Of a stretch of DNA of 64,000 nucleotides, positions 56,293-64,000 are shown one piece after another. The notes beneath the pieces were generated by a model that ran no database searches, was not told the origin of the DNA, and was given only the letters and a program-made list of their open reading frames with translations. The position numbers and the translations under genes were made by a program. How positions within the stretch are numbered: the first letter of the stretch is position 1; every line of letters starts with the position of its first letter. Source of the stretch: an uncultured Pseudomonadales bacterium (GTDB lineage: Bacteria; Pseudomonadota; Gammaproteobacteria; Pseudomonadales; Azotimanducaceae); contig OY282430.1 in NCBI GenBank assembly GCA_958296025.1, positions 310,001 to 374,000 of the forward strand, given 5' to 3'.

Positions 56293-57360
56293 CTAGGCCA
56301 ACCTTCTGGCTTGCCGAAGCCGCTCCAGCAGTTCGTCGCCGCTTCCGCACTCGACAATCCAGTCGCCCACCTCAATCAAGCGGTCCGCGTCGGCGCCGTC
56401 CAGCAGGGCGGACAGCCGCCGGGCGGTTTCCGCGTCAAAGCGCCGCTCCGCCAAGCGGCGCAGCAAGTCGGCTTGGCCTTGCTGGACGCCTTGCCGCACT
56501 CCCTGCTGCACCCCTTGCTGCAAGCCTTGCCGCACACCCTGCGCGATGGCGTTGTCGTGCCATTCCTGCAGCCTCGCCTCCATCAACGTCGTCATCTCTC
56601 TTGCTCCTTTCTCCTGCGCCAGCATCCGTTCGTAGTCCGAAAGCGGCGGCAGCGCCAATCCCCGCCGCCGCAGCAAATGCTCGGCCCGGGCGTGGAAGCC
56701 CCGACGCAGCCCCGCCGACTCCGGCCCGCTCCAGCGCTGGAGCATTTCGGTCAGCAGCCTGGGCAACTCGTCGCCGGAGGCGCTCTCCAAGCGGATCAGC
56801 GCCGCCTGGCGGTTGTCCGGCAGCAGCCGGCGCATGGTCGCATGGTCGCCGGCAAGCGTCGGATAGTCAATCACAACATAGGCCCGCCATCGGTTGAGCG
56901 CTCGACCCGCCTCCGTCGGCGGACCCAGCAGGGGGCCGAACCGGGCGGTCGGAGCGCTCCAGGGCTTGGCGCCGTTGTGGATGACTGCCGCCACAACGTC
57001 CGGCGGACGCCCTTCCTTTTGCGGCAGGCCGACATCCCGCTGGTTGAGTTCAAGCAGGTACAGGTACTCGTGCATCCGCCAAGCCATGTCCGCATCCGTT
57101 TCCGACTGGAACTCCAGCAGGACGTTGACGTGCGGGCGCCGGCCGTCGGCCAGCGGCGCCCCGTCCCGGCGCTCCACCCGCCATGCCTTGTCGCCAATGC
57201 GCCTGTGCAGCGCCGGGCCGATGTGCTCCTTGTCCATTGGCGCAAGGGTGCTGAAGTCCAGCCGGTCGGCCCAGTCTGGGGCAACGAAGCCGCGCAGGAC
57301 GTCCTCGACCATGCGCGGGTCGGCGTGGATCAGCTTGAAGGGATGGTCGCTCGTGGCCAT
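56293..57360 (-). CDS. Rpn-family recombination-promoting nuclease/putative transposase
   Basis: A 355-residue protein of the PD-(D/E)xK Rpn/YhgA family. The N-terminal part has HPFKLIHADPRMVEDVLRGF, then the nuclease core with the acidic residues of LDFSTLAPMD and VNVLLEFQSETDADM (E-x-Q type). The C-terminal region holds imperfect GVQQG/GVRQG repeats at about residues 290-312 before a helical tail, common in this family. Members promote RecA-independent recombination and are linked to mobile DNA. The ATG at 57360 gives the family N-terminus. The 253 bases between it and the SnoaL gene have no recognisable gene. Confidence 0.85.
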   Translation of the reverse strand: MATSDHPFKLIHADPRMVEDVLRGFVAPDWADRLDFSTLAPMDKEHIGPALHRRIGDKAWRVERRDGAPLADGRRPHVNVLLEFQSETDADMAWRMHEYLYLLELNQRDVGLPQKEGRPPDVVAAVIHNGAKPWSAPTARFGPLLGPPTEAGRALNRWRAYVVIDYPTLAGDHATMRRLLPDNRQAALIRLESASGDELPRLLTEMLQRWSGPESAGLRRGFHARAEHLLRRRGLALPPLSDYERMLAQEKGAREMTTLMEARLQEWHDNAIAQGVRQGLQQGVQQGVRQGVQQGQADLLRRLAERRFDAETARRLSALLDGADADRLIEVGDWIVECGSGDELLERLRQARRLA

Positions 57361-57486
57361 GCGGCCCATTGTGGGCGCGGGAAGGCTCGTGAAAAGGGGG
57401 AAAGGCGACGCTCGCACAGGAATTCGGGAGATGCCCGACAAAGTGATGTTGCGCTGATGGCTAGGCGAACCGCAAAGAAGGGGCGC

Positions 57487-57506
57487 TGCGCGGGGCAGGA
57501 CACTAG
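57487..57506 (+). repeat. Dispersed repeat copy C
   Basis: TGCGCGGGGCAGGACACTAG matches the core of copies A, B and D, with a CG insertion and one A-to-G change. The stop codon of the adjacent ATPase reading is 57503-57505, inside the repeat. Confidence 0.6.
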
Positions 57507-58685
57507 GGAGTGGGTATCGGCATCACCCGCCGAAGGTACTCATCGAACAGGGGCGCCGTGAAGACGGTGTCGCCGTGGGAGGGACTGTACACCACTCCCT
57601 TCTTGATGAGCTTAGCGCGGGTTGGCGCCACTGCACGAACGGACTTGCCCAAGGCCTGCGCAATCTGCCCGGAACGGTGCGGTCCGCCGCCGAGCTTCGC
57701 CATGGCCTGCAAGTATTGTTTCTCCGAAGGGCTTAGCCGGTCAAAGCGAACGCGGAAGAAGCTGGCGTCCAGTTCCGCCACCGCCTCGGCGCTGGCCGTC
57801 TCCACCTCGGCAAGGGTGATCGGGGAGCGTTCGGCGCAGTCCCAGCAGCACTTGCCCCACTCCTGCAGAAAGTAAGGGTAGAATTGGGTGCGCTGAATGA
57901 TCTCCCGCAATGCATCCCGCTCATATAACACGCCCAAGCGTTCGGCCGGTGCTTGCACTGCAATTGCGGCCGCAGCATCGCTGAGCGGGCCAATCTCTGG
58001 AAAAGTGAACAGGCGCTCAGCATAGGTTTTGGCCGAGCCAACCCGGGCAACGAGCTGAGGCAAACCGGCCCCTATCAAGGTGATCGGGAGTTGAAATTGC
58101 GCCATGCGATGCAATGCGGCGATCAGGGCGCCTAGTTCGCGTTCCTGCACATACTGTAGTTCGTCGATGAACAGCGCCACGGTGGTATTTTGGCTGCGGG
58201 CGGCCTCGCCAACCGCCTGCAGCAAGACGCTCAGATCACTGTCGAGATCGCCTGTGTCGGCTAGGCCCGGCTCTTTTTCCACATCCCAGCTCAAAGTCAA
58301 TTCGCCGAAAGTGAGCTGCATCGCGCTGATGAATCCCGCCAATGTCCTCAACGCCCGCTTTGCCGCATGGCCGCCGGAGGCTAGGCGGTATCTTCAGCAA
58401 GGCGGTGTGCAGAGGCCCGGCCAACAGTTCCGGGAGGGAGCGGTTCTCCGGAGCCTCCAGAAAAACGGCAACGAAGCCGCGACCCTCGGCGTCGCGGCAG
58501 ATTCGGTTCAGCAGCACGGTCTTGCCGACCCCACGCAGGCCCACCATCAGCAGGCTCTTGGCCGAGAGGCCGTTGCGAATCCGGTCAAGAACGATCGATG
58601 CGCCCTCGATCAGTCGGTCCCGGCCGGCGAGTTCAGGCGGCGGTGCGCCGGCACCCGGAGCGTAAGGATTTAATCGAGAGTCCAT
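57503..58685 (-). pseudogene. Frameshifted AAA-type ATPase (ATP-binding protein with winged-helix end)
   Basis: The first part (start ATG at 58685) has ELAGRDRLIE and Walker A LMVGLRGVGKTVLLNRI, then leaves frame near 58385. The second part continues in another frame as RLASGGHAAKRALRTLAGF, with Walker B VALFIDELQYVQ and a sensor-like LIGAGLPQL. A C-terminal winged-helix-like segment follows (HRSGQIAQALGKSVRAVAPT). Together they make about 394 codons of one ATPase; total length is one base over a multiple of three. This is either a broken gene or a sequencing error. Related ATPases are frequent in mobile islands. Confidence 0.8.
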
Positions 58686-58690
58686 TTCAA

Positions 58691-58738
58691 CCAAAGTTAC
58701 CTTGAGTTACCAAGGTTAACTGAATTCGCTAACTTTGG
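58691..58738. promoter_or_regulatory. Operator-like repeats upstream of the ATPase gene
   Basis: CCAAAGTTA at 58691-58699 and TAACTTTGG at 58730-58738 are perfect inverted repeats. Between and within them GTTACC occurs at 58696 and 58706, and GGTTAAC at 58714, about ten bases apart, so the motif recurs on one helix face. It lies just before the ATPase start on the minus strand and is AT-rich against its surroundings. The regulator is unknown. Confidence 0.5.
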
Positions 58739-58850
58739 CCTCGTGCCTCGTGCCTTGTGCCTACTGACCCCATCTGCGTTAACTCCGTGATTGCGCCGAA
58801 TTCTTGACGCGCCATGTTCGGTCGTCACGATGTCGCGTCGCTGCCCTGTA

Positions 58851-58972
58851 TTTCCAATAGCCGCCCATACAGTCTATCCAATAAAGCCGCCCGCGCCTGT
58901 TCTCCGTTCTCGTAGAGCTTCCCAGCAGCCAACAACTACCGATATCGTTCGGCCGGCGACGTGGCGCTTGAA
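58851..58972 (-). pseudogene. Decayed second copy of the zapE 5' end
   Basis: About 122 bases match the first 41 codons of zapE and its upstream edge (54605-54728) with 11 substitutions and one three-base gap. Read in the zapE frame, the start codon is ACG and codon 9 is TAG (CAG in zapE), so it cannot be translated. The gap removes exactly one codon (Val26), and no further zapE sequence follows at either end. Confidence 0.9.
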
Positions 58973-58996
58973 GTTGCCGCAGGTGGTTTCAATACA

Positions 58997-59836
58997 CTAT
59001 GGAATTTGCAAAAGCGTCCTCTCGGAGAGTTTTTTCTCTAGCTGAGAGACAATTCGTCCAAATGCAACCTTTGGCTCCGCTTTTAGGCCCAGGCAGGTCC
59101 CGACACCCTCGGCATCAGTGCTCAAACGAGACACGAGGCTTATGAAGTATGCACCATTGCGTTCTCGGAATTGATAAGCATGAAATTGCATTGAGTTGCC
59201 CTGCTTGGCCGCACCAATGTGATCGAACGCGAAATTATTTTGAAGATAGTCTAGGAGACTATCCTGTGTGACCAAGACCAGATGCCTATTTATCGCTTCA
59301 AATGTTTGGATTTTGTGGTGGAGTTGAATCAAAGTTGTTTTTGCGGTCATTTTCCAATTCATACCGTAAGTTCTATACGTCGCCCTGTCTTCCCTAAGAC
59401 TCACTTCCCCAACGCCGCTAAGAAACCTCTGACGCGCCGGCCATACCGTGCCGGTGGTATCCATGGTCTGCAATTCAATGCCTACGAAATCCACGACCTT
59501 TGCGTCCTTAACGGAAGTAAGAAAGTAGTCAACATTCCCGCCGGGAACCGAAACTTCGGGCACATGCAATTCGTTTCCCGGTTCATGCAATAGGAGCAAG
59601 TGCAGGCAGTCAAGAAAAATCTTATTCTTTTCGAGCAAACGGAATGGGCAAATTAGCATGGGTTGCTTGTTGCGACCATGGGTCACCGAACAAGTGCCAA
59701 TGGACACTGTTGGTTCACTCTTTCTAACTTTGATGCACTTCTTACCTAGGAATGGGCACGCTTGTCGTTGAACGACGGGCTGCCAATTCATTGTCCTTGA
59801 CGTGGATTCGCCGAAGAGCTCAAGCACGTCGGTCAT
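58997..59836 (-). CDS. NotI-family type II restriction endonuclease
   Basis: A 279-residue protein resembling NotI. Four cysteines in the N-terminal half (Cys27 in QACPFLGKKC, Cys34, Cys49 in GTCSV and Cys63 in ICPF) match the iron-binding Cys4 site of NotI. A PD-(D/E)xK-like core follows with Asp103 in NVDYFLTS and Glu121 in VGIELQTMD, the family E-x-Q element. It overlaps the methyltransferase gene by four bases. It is less GC-rich than its neighbours, suggesting recent transfer. Recognition sequence unknown; NotI itself cuts GCGGCCGC. Confidence 0.82.
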   Translation of the reverse strand: MTDVLELFGESTSRTMNWQPVVQRQACPFLGKKCIKVRKSEPTVSIGTCSVTHGRNKQPMLICPFRLLEKNKIFLDCLHLLLLHEPGNELHVPEVSVPGGNVDYFLTSVKDAKVVDFVGIELQTMDTTGTVWPARQRFLSGVGEVSLREDRATYRTYGMNWKMTAKTTLIQLHHKIQTFEAINRHLVLVTQDSLLDYLQNNFAFDHIGAAKQGNSMQFHAYQFRERNGAYFISLVSRLSTDAEGVGTCLGLKAEPKVAFGRIVSQLEKKLSERTLLQIP

Positions 59837-60900
59837 AGCAGCGTGGCGGTTCTTTGGTCCGCCAGTTCGAGGTATTCGGGGGCTATGTCGATTCCTACCG
59901 ACTTTCTGCCGAGCTGGCTGGCGGCCAGCATGGTGGTGCCAGTGCCGCAGAAGGGGTCTAGCACCAAGCCGTTTGGCGGCGAGGTTGCCAGGATTGGCAC
60001 ACGGCAAAGGTCTTCCGGATAGGCAGCGAAGTGGGTGCGCCTATTTTGTGAGTCCTCCGGGAGGATGTCCCATACGTCGGAGGGTTTGCTGCCGTTGGGG
60101 TGATATTTGAGGAAGTAGTATCCGCGGTCCCGCAATTCCTTGGCGCGGCCTGAAATCCGCTCCGAATCCGAATGCGTGGTTCGCTGTTGCCTCCGAATAA
60201 TCATGCGGAAGTCCGCCAGTTCGCCGCAGGAGACGGAGTTCATCACTCTGCTCAACGCTTGCAGGGCGGACTTCTTTTCGGATTCGCTCAGTTCGGTGGA
60301 CAACTCTATCTGCCGCTTGTAGCGAACGCCGTGAACGCCGCTGGCTGTGACAATCGAGCCGTTTACGACCTTTGTGGTCTTGGGTGTGCTGCGGATGGCG
60401 TCCGCATCGTAGTAGTAGCCCTTGGGTGATTTGACGAAGTGAAAAACGTTCTCATGCACGTTGCGTAGCCGGTCCCGGGTGTTGTCCGGGCCACCCTTGA
60501 TTTTGTTCCAGATGACGCTGTTGCGCAGGATCCAACCTTGGCGGTCCGTCAGGGCGATGGTCACGCGCCAGGGGATGCCAACCAAGTTCTTCTGAAAGTA
60601 GGTGTCGCCGATGTTTAACCACAGTGAGCCGGTCGGCTTAAGCACGCGCTGCACTTCCGCGAAGACTTTGCTGAGGCTTTCCACGAAGTCGATGGGATTC
60701 CTCTCCATGCCGATGCCGCCGTTGCGGTACTCTCGCTTGCCCCAGTAAGGGGGGCTGGTCATGCAGCAGTCGAAGGCGTCGGACGGGAACTGCCGCAACA
60801 CCTGCAATGAATCCCCGGCCACGAACAGGGGCGCTTGGCGCGATGCGCGGAGGTAGGCATCAAGGCCGTGCGCCACATCGGGTTCGGTTACGACCATCAC
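59833..60900 (-). CDS. Site-specific DNA methyltransferase (beta-class, N4-cytosine or N6-adenine)
   Basis: The 355-residue protein has the catalytic motif IV TSPPYWG at 48-54 ahead of the SAM motif DPFCGTGTTMLAASQLG starting at about 315, the order of beta-class enzymes. TSPPY is most frequent in N4-cytosine enzymes, as expected for a NotI-type partner. About 160 residues between the motifs should contain the target-recognition part. The start of the endonuclease gene overlaps the stop by four bases, so host protection is made first. Confidence 0.92.
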   Translation of the reverse strand: MMVVTEPDVAHGLDAYLRASRQAPLFVAGDSLQVLRQFPSDAFDCCMTSPPYWGKREYRNGGIGMERNPIDFVESLSKVFAEVQRVLKPTGSLWLNIGDTYFQKNLVGIPWRVTIALTDRQGWILRNSVIWNKIKGGPDNTRDRLRNVHENVFHFVKSPKGYYYDADAIRSTPKTTKVVNGSIVTASGVHGVRYKRQIELSTELSESEKKSALQALSRVMNSVSCGELADFRMIIRRQQRTTHSDSERISGRAKELRDRGYYFLKYHPNGSKPSDVWDILPEDSQNRRTHFAAYPEDLCRVPILATSPPNGLVLDPFCGTGTTMLAASQLGRKSVGIDIAPEYLELADQRTATLL

Positions 60901-60985
60901 ATCAATCCAAGTTGATACCCATTGGCCTTCGGCGAGAGTTGAGTTGTCATTCGGCTTGCTGTCCGTCTGGAATGGTAGCGCAGTT

Positions 60986-62281
60986 TCACTGGCCCCGCGC
61001 CTCCGCGGCCAAGGCGTGGGCCTCCAAGCCCTCGCCTCGAGCCAGCGTGGCGGCGGTTTGGGCTAGGGATTTGGCGCCTTGTTCGGAGAGGGCAATGATG
61101 GAACTGGTCTTTTGGAAATCGTCAACCCCAAGGGGGGAGGAGAAGCGGGCCGTGCCGTAGGTGGGCAGCACATGGCTTGGCCCGGCCACATAGTCGCCCA
61201 GCGCCTCCGGGGAGTGGTGGCCCAGAAAGATGGCGCCGGCGTGGCGCACACGGTCGAGCAGCGCCTGCGGCTCGGCTACGGCAAGCTGCAGGTGTTCCGG
61301 GGCCACGGAATTGGCCATGTCCACCGCTTCCTCAAGGGATCGGGTCTCGACCAAGGCGCCGCGGTTGGCGAGGGATTGGGCGATGATGTCGCGTCGCGCC
61401 GCCCTTGGCAGCAGGGCTGCGATTCGCTCGGCGATGCGGTTCAGATAGTTTGCGTCTGGGCAGAGCAGCAGGCTTTGCGCCAAGGCGTCGTGCTCCGCTT
61501 GGGAGAAGAGATCCTGCACCAGCCAATCCACCGGGGCGCTGCCGTCGGTGATGATGAGAATCTCCGTCGGCCCGGCGATGAGATCGATGCCGGTCCGCCC
61601 GAACACCTGCCGCTTCGCCTCCGCCACCCAAGCACCGCCGGGTCCGACGATTTTATCGACTGGGCGGATGGTCTCGGTGCCGTAGGCGAGGGCCGCCACC
61701 GCTTGGGCACCGCCCACCGCGTAAGCCTCCCGCACCCCGGCCAGATGCAGCGCCGCCAGCACCAAGGGATTGCGCACACCGCCGGGGCAGGGCATGGTGA
61801 CGGCGATTTCCTCCACCCCGGCCACCCGTGCCGGAAGGACGGTCATCAGCACCGTGGAAGGGTAGGCTGCTTGGCCGCCGGGCACATAGACGCCCACCCT
61901 GGCCAAAGGCGTCAGCCGCTGCCCCAACTCGTTGCCGAGCTCGTCGGTGTAGGACCAGGATTGACGCAACTGCCTTTGGTGGTAGTGCTCGATGCGCTCA
62001 GCGGCGTGCGCCAAGGCCGTGCGCTGCGCGGCGGGCAAGGCTGCAAAGGCCTGGCCAAAGCTGTCCGGGTCCAGCTTGAGGTCCGCGACCTCGGCGCAAT
62101 CCAGACGGTCGAAGCGGGCGCTGTAGTCCAGCAGCGCCGTATCGCCCCGCTGCCGCACGGTGGCGATGATGTCCTTGGTGGCCTGTTCAATATCCTCTGC
62201 GCCGCCCATGGCCGCAGCGGACAGGCGATCAAACTCCTCCTGAAACCTCGGGGAACTGGTGTCCAAGCGGCGCATGTTCAT
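60986..62281 (-). CDS. hisD: Histidinol dehydrogenase HisD
   Basis: Zinc enzyme that oxidises L-histidinol to histidine in two NAD-dependent steps. The 431-residue protein has the signature segment with AGPTEILIITD and AEHDALAQSLLL, VAPEHLQLAV with zinc-ligand and catalytic residues, and the C-terminal GPSHVLPTYGTARFSSPLGVDDF. GGAGA lies before the ATG at 62281. No other his gene is adjacent; hisG, the usual neighbour, is replaced by an IS110 element. Confidence 0.96.
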   Translation of the reverse strand: MNMRRLDTSSPRFQEEFDRLSAAAMGGAEDIEQATKDIIATVRQRGDTALLDYSARFDRLDCAEVADLKLDPDSFGQAFAALPAAQRTALAHAAERIEHYHQRQLRQSWSYTDELGNELGQRLTPLARVGVYVPGGQAAYPSTVLMTVLPARVAGVEEIAVTMPCPGGVRNPLVLAALHLAGVREAYAVGGAQAVAALAYGTETIRPVDKIVGPGGAWVAEAKRQVFGRTGIDLIAGPTEILIITDGSAPVDWLVQDLFSQAEHDALAQSLLLCPDANYLNRIAERIAALLPRAARRDIIAQSLANRGALVETRSLEEAVDMANSVAPEHLQLAVAEPQALLDRVRHAGAIFLGHHSPEALGDYVAGPSHVLPTYGTARFSSPLGVDDFQKTSSIIALSEQGAKSLAQTAATLARGEGLEAHALAAEARGQ

Positions 62282-62566
62282 GGGCGGTCTCCGTGGATTC
62301 CGCCTAACCCGCATATTGCGCCAAGTCGCTTTCCGAATGGATGGAGCGCTTCGACCTTCAATAAGTTGAACGTGGAGATCAAGGACTTTAGTGGGCGCAA
62401 AGTGCGCTGGCGGCGCCCTCGCTCGTCTTTTGGTTGTGCCGAGCCCCAGTGCGGCCCTTGATGCAATATGCGGGCTAAGTCCCACCGGATGCCGACGGGC
62501 TGACGCCCAAAATCCTTTACGGATGTTGGTGCGCCCGCATTCAGATCGGCAGTGTTCACGGCTGAC
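62282..62566. other. Non-coding stretch between hisD and the IS110-associated repeat
   Basis: About 285 bases with no recognisable frame. With the following repeat and IS 3' flank, the gene-free gap reaches 389 bases. It must contain the hisD promoter unless that is supplied from the IS. I see no attenuator with a histidine-rich leader. Confidence 0.35.
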
Positions 62567-62589
62567 CTAGTGTCCTGTCCCGCAAATAA
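62567..62589 (-). repeat. Dispersed repeat copy D, beside the IS110 element
   Basis: On the minus strand this reads TTATTTGCGGGACAGGACACTAG, identical over 23 bases to the right part of copy B at 42856-42878. It lies 81 bases past the transposase stop and could be the edge of the IS or its target. Confidence 0.75.
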
Positions 62590-62670
62590 CCACACATCAT
62601 CTATGGGTCTTTTAGACTTGCATGGAACATCCAGCCAACCACCGATTTTCGGCGTGAGAGCGATCCGTTT

Positions 62671-63993
62671 TCAAGCGGCTTGTTCCGCTGGCACGAGCGC
62701 TAGGTCGAAGTGCCGTGCTTGGCGCTGCAGGTGTTTGATCTGGCGGTCGCGACGCTCCGTTTCCATGGCCGCCAAGTCGCGTTCGACGTACTCCTCGCCG
62801 CGGGTCAGCATGGCGTACATCAACCGGGCCAGTTGATGGGCGGTTGCCTTGACCGCCTTGGCGGAGTCCATGCGCGAGAGGCGTCGGCGATGCGCTGCGC
62901 CGATGGCGGTCTTGCTGTTGCGGGCGGTGCTCGCCGCCATGCGCAACGCCTGACCGACCCGGTTGGTCTGTCTAGCCGGTGGGCCGCCCAGACGCTTGTC
63001 GCCGCTGATGCGGGTCCCGGGCGCCAAGCCCAGCCACGAGCAGAAGTGGGCGGCCGTGGCAAAGCGCGACAAGTCCGCGCCGACCTCCGCGGCGACCGTC
63101 AGGGCCGTCTCCACGCCCACGGTCGGAATCGCGGTCAAGTCGGCCCCCAGCATTTGCCGCAACCGTTCCCGCAGGAGGCGTTCGCGGGCGCTCCGCGCCG
63201 TCGGGGACGGCTGGTTCGCCGCCCTGTTCCGGGCCTGTCCGTCAAGTTCGGCGTTGATGCGCGTCTCGCACGCCTCGATCTGGCCTTGCAGCACGTCGTG
63301 GCGGACCAACGCCTGTTCCAGGGCGAACAGGTGCTCGCCGCGCCAGTTGCCCTGCAGGCTTGCCGCGATGGTCGCCTCGTCGGCCTTGCAGCGCCCATCC
63401 CGGCACCGCGCCAGCGCCGCCCCGTCTCGCTCGCCCGCGACGATGGCGCGCACGATCAACTGGCCGGTCTTGCCCATGATGTCGCTCAGCACATTGTCCA
63501 ACTGCACGTTCATTTGCGTCAGCGCCTTTTGCATGTGTTGCGCCGAGCGGCTGCGGTCGCGGATGAGTTGGCCGCGCTGGCGCACGTAGGAGCGCATCGG
63601 ACACAGTGCGTCCGGCGCCCGGAACGCTCCCCGCAACAGTCCGTAGCTCATGAGTTGCCGGACCCATTGGCAGTCCAGCACGTCGCTCTTGCGCCCGCTC
63701 ACCTGCTTGGTCGCCCTCGGGTTCACCAGGCACACCTCGAAACCCGCCCGGTCGAGCACCTCGAACACCGGGATCCAGTACACCCCCGTGGACTCCATCG
63801 CCACTTGGCGAACCCCGCACGCCCCAAGCCATTCGGCCATTGCCTCCAGATCGCCCGTGAACGTCCCGAAGTTGCGCACCGGATCCTCGAACCGCGAGGG
63901 GTCCACCGCCACGTAGTGCTTGCGCTTGCCCACGTCGATGCCCGCACAGTCCGGATGAACGACCTCCAAAGGCGCCGCTTTCTTGCCAGCCAT
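62671..63993 (-). CDS. IS110-family transposase (DEDD recombinase)
   Basis: The 440-residue protein has an N-terminal RuvC-like DEDD domain, with Asp20 in AGIDVGKRKH, Glu67 in VAMESTGVYW, and Asp104 and Asp107 in GRKSDVLDCQW. The C-terminal Tnp domain has SWLGLAPGTRISGDKRLGG with the conserved Ser330. All catalytic residues are present and the frame is open, so it may be active. The ATG is seven bases from the window end. Elements of this family use a structured bridge RNA from one flank to choose donor and target; that flank may lie outside the window. Confidence 0.95.
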   Translation of the reverse strand: MAGKKAAPLEVVHPDCAGIDVGKRKHYVAVDPSRFEDPVRNFGTFTGDLEAMAEWLGACGVRQVAMESTGVYWIPVFEVLDRAGFEVCLVNPRATKQVSGRKSDVLDCQWVRQLMSYGLLRGAFRAPDALCPMRSYVRQRGQLIRDRSRSAQHMQKALTQMNVQLDNVLSDIMGKTGQLIVRAIVAGERDGAALARCRDGRCKADEATIAASLQGNWRGEHLFALEQALVRHDVLQGQIEACETRINAELDGQARNRAANQPSPTARSARERLLRERLRQMLGADLTAIPTVGVETALTVAAEVGADLSRFATAAHFCSWLGLAPGTRISGDKRLGGPPARQTNRVGQALRMAASTARNSKTAIGAAHRRRLSRMDSAKAVKATAHQLARLMYAMLTRGEEYVERDLAAMETERRDRQIKHLQRQARHFDLALVPAEQAA

Positions 63994-64000
63994 CTCAAAT

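Larger units (their letters stand above)
62567..64000 (-). mobile_element. IS110-family insertion sequence (upstream end outside window)
   Basis: Defined by the transposase and the repeat copy D as possible inner boundary. IS110 elements lack classic terminal inverted repeats and make no or few target duplications, so the true ends cannot be set from this copy alone. The 81 bases between the transposase stop and the repeat contain CCGATTTTCGG (62642-62652), a small stem. Confidence 0.6.

Noticed and set aside
61079..62461. Open frame of 460 codons on the plus strand
   Set aside because: Antisense to hisD, with Gly/His/Arg-rich low-complexity translation and no recognisable domain.

Overview
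The window is GC-rich, densely coded bacterial DNA. Gene content and order point to a gammaproteobacterium: nadD-rsfS-mrdA-mrdB-mltB-rlpA-dacA-lipB, hemA-prfA-prmC, lolB/prs/rplY/pth/ychF, rsmA-apaH, glnA with ntrB-ntrC, ilvI-ilvH-ilvC-pssA-msrP-msrQ, rluD-pgeF facing bamD, zapE and hisD. The blocks most resemble Pseudomonas-type order, but several partners usually found in them are absent: rlmH after rsfS, lipA after lipB, ispE between lolB and prs, apaG between rsmA and apaH. I cannot name a genus. I saw no rRNA, tRNA or CRISPR array.

Layout. 1-258: start of uppP. 0.5-9.5 kb: proline/NAD synthesis, ribosome silencing, then a peptidoglycan elongation cluster (PBP2, RodA, lytic transglycosylase, RlpA, PBP5-type carboxypeptidase) and lipoate transfer. 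9.4-19 kb: MoeB-like enzyme, a TonB-domain protein, translation-termination genes, haem and lipoprotein export, PRPP synthase, L25, peptidyl-tRNA hydrolase, YchF. 19.2-33.3 kb is more accessory: a methyltransferase, a KstD-like flavoprotein, and a four-gene minus-strand operon of exported proteins (fibrillin-like protein, cytochrome b561-cytochrome c fusion, DUF1838 protein, lipoprotein with two serine-hydrolase domains). A hydantoinase/oxoprolinase pair and tsaD follow. 33.5-41.7 kb: cca-apaH-rsmA, then the nitrogen regulon with NtrC sites at both ntrB and glnA and a sigma-54 promoter at glnA. 41.4-49 kb: a TusA-like protein with a PP-loop thiolase, methionine sulfoxide repair, phosphatidylserine synthase and branched-chain amino acid synthesis. 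49-54.7 kb: secreted nuclease, PgeF, RluD, BamD, ZapE.

54.7-60.9 kb is a patchwork island. It holds a broken HTH regulator, a pterin dehydratase, a SnoaL-like protein, an Rpn-type nuclease, a frameshifted ATPase and a NotI-like type II restriction-modification pair. The segment up to the ATPase is bracketed by the real 5' end of zapE and a decayed second copy of it. hisD and an IS110-family element end the window.

A short dispersed repeat with core TGCGGGACAGGACACTA occurs four times. It supplies or abuts the stop codons of four genes and lies just beyond the IS110 transposase. Together with the exported redox operon, the NotI-like system and the zapE duplication, it is the most interesting material here.
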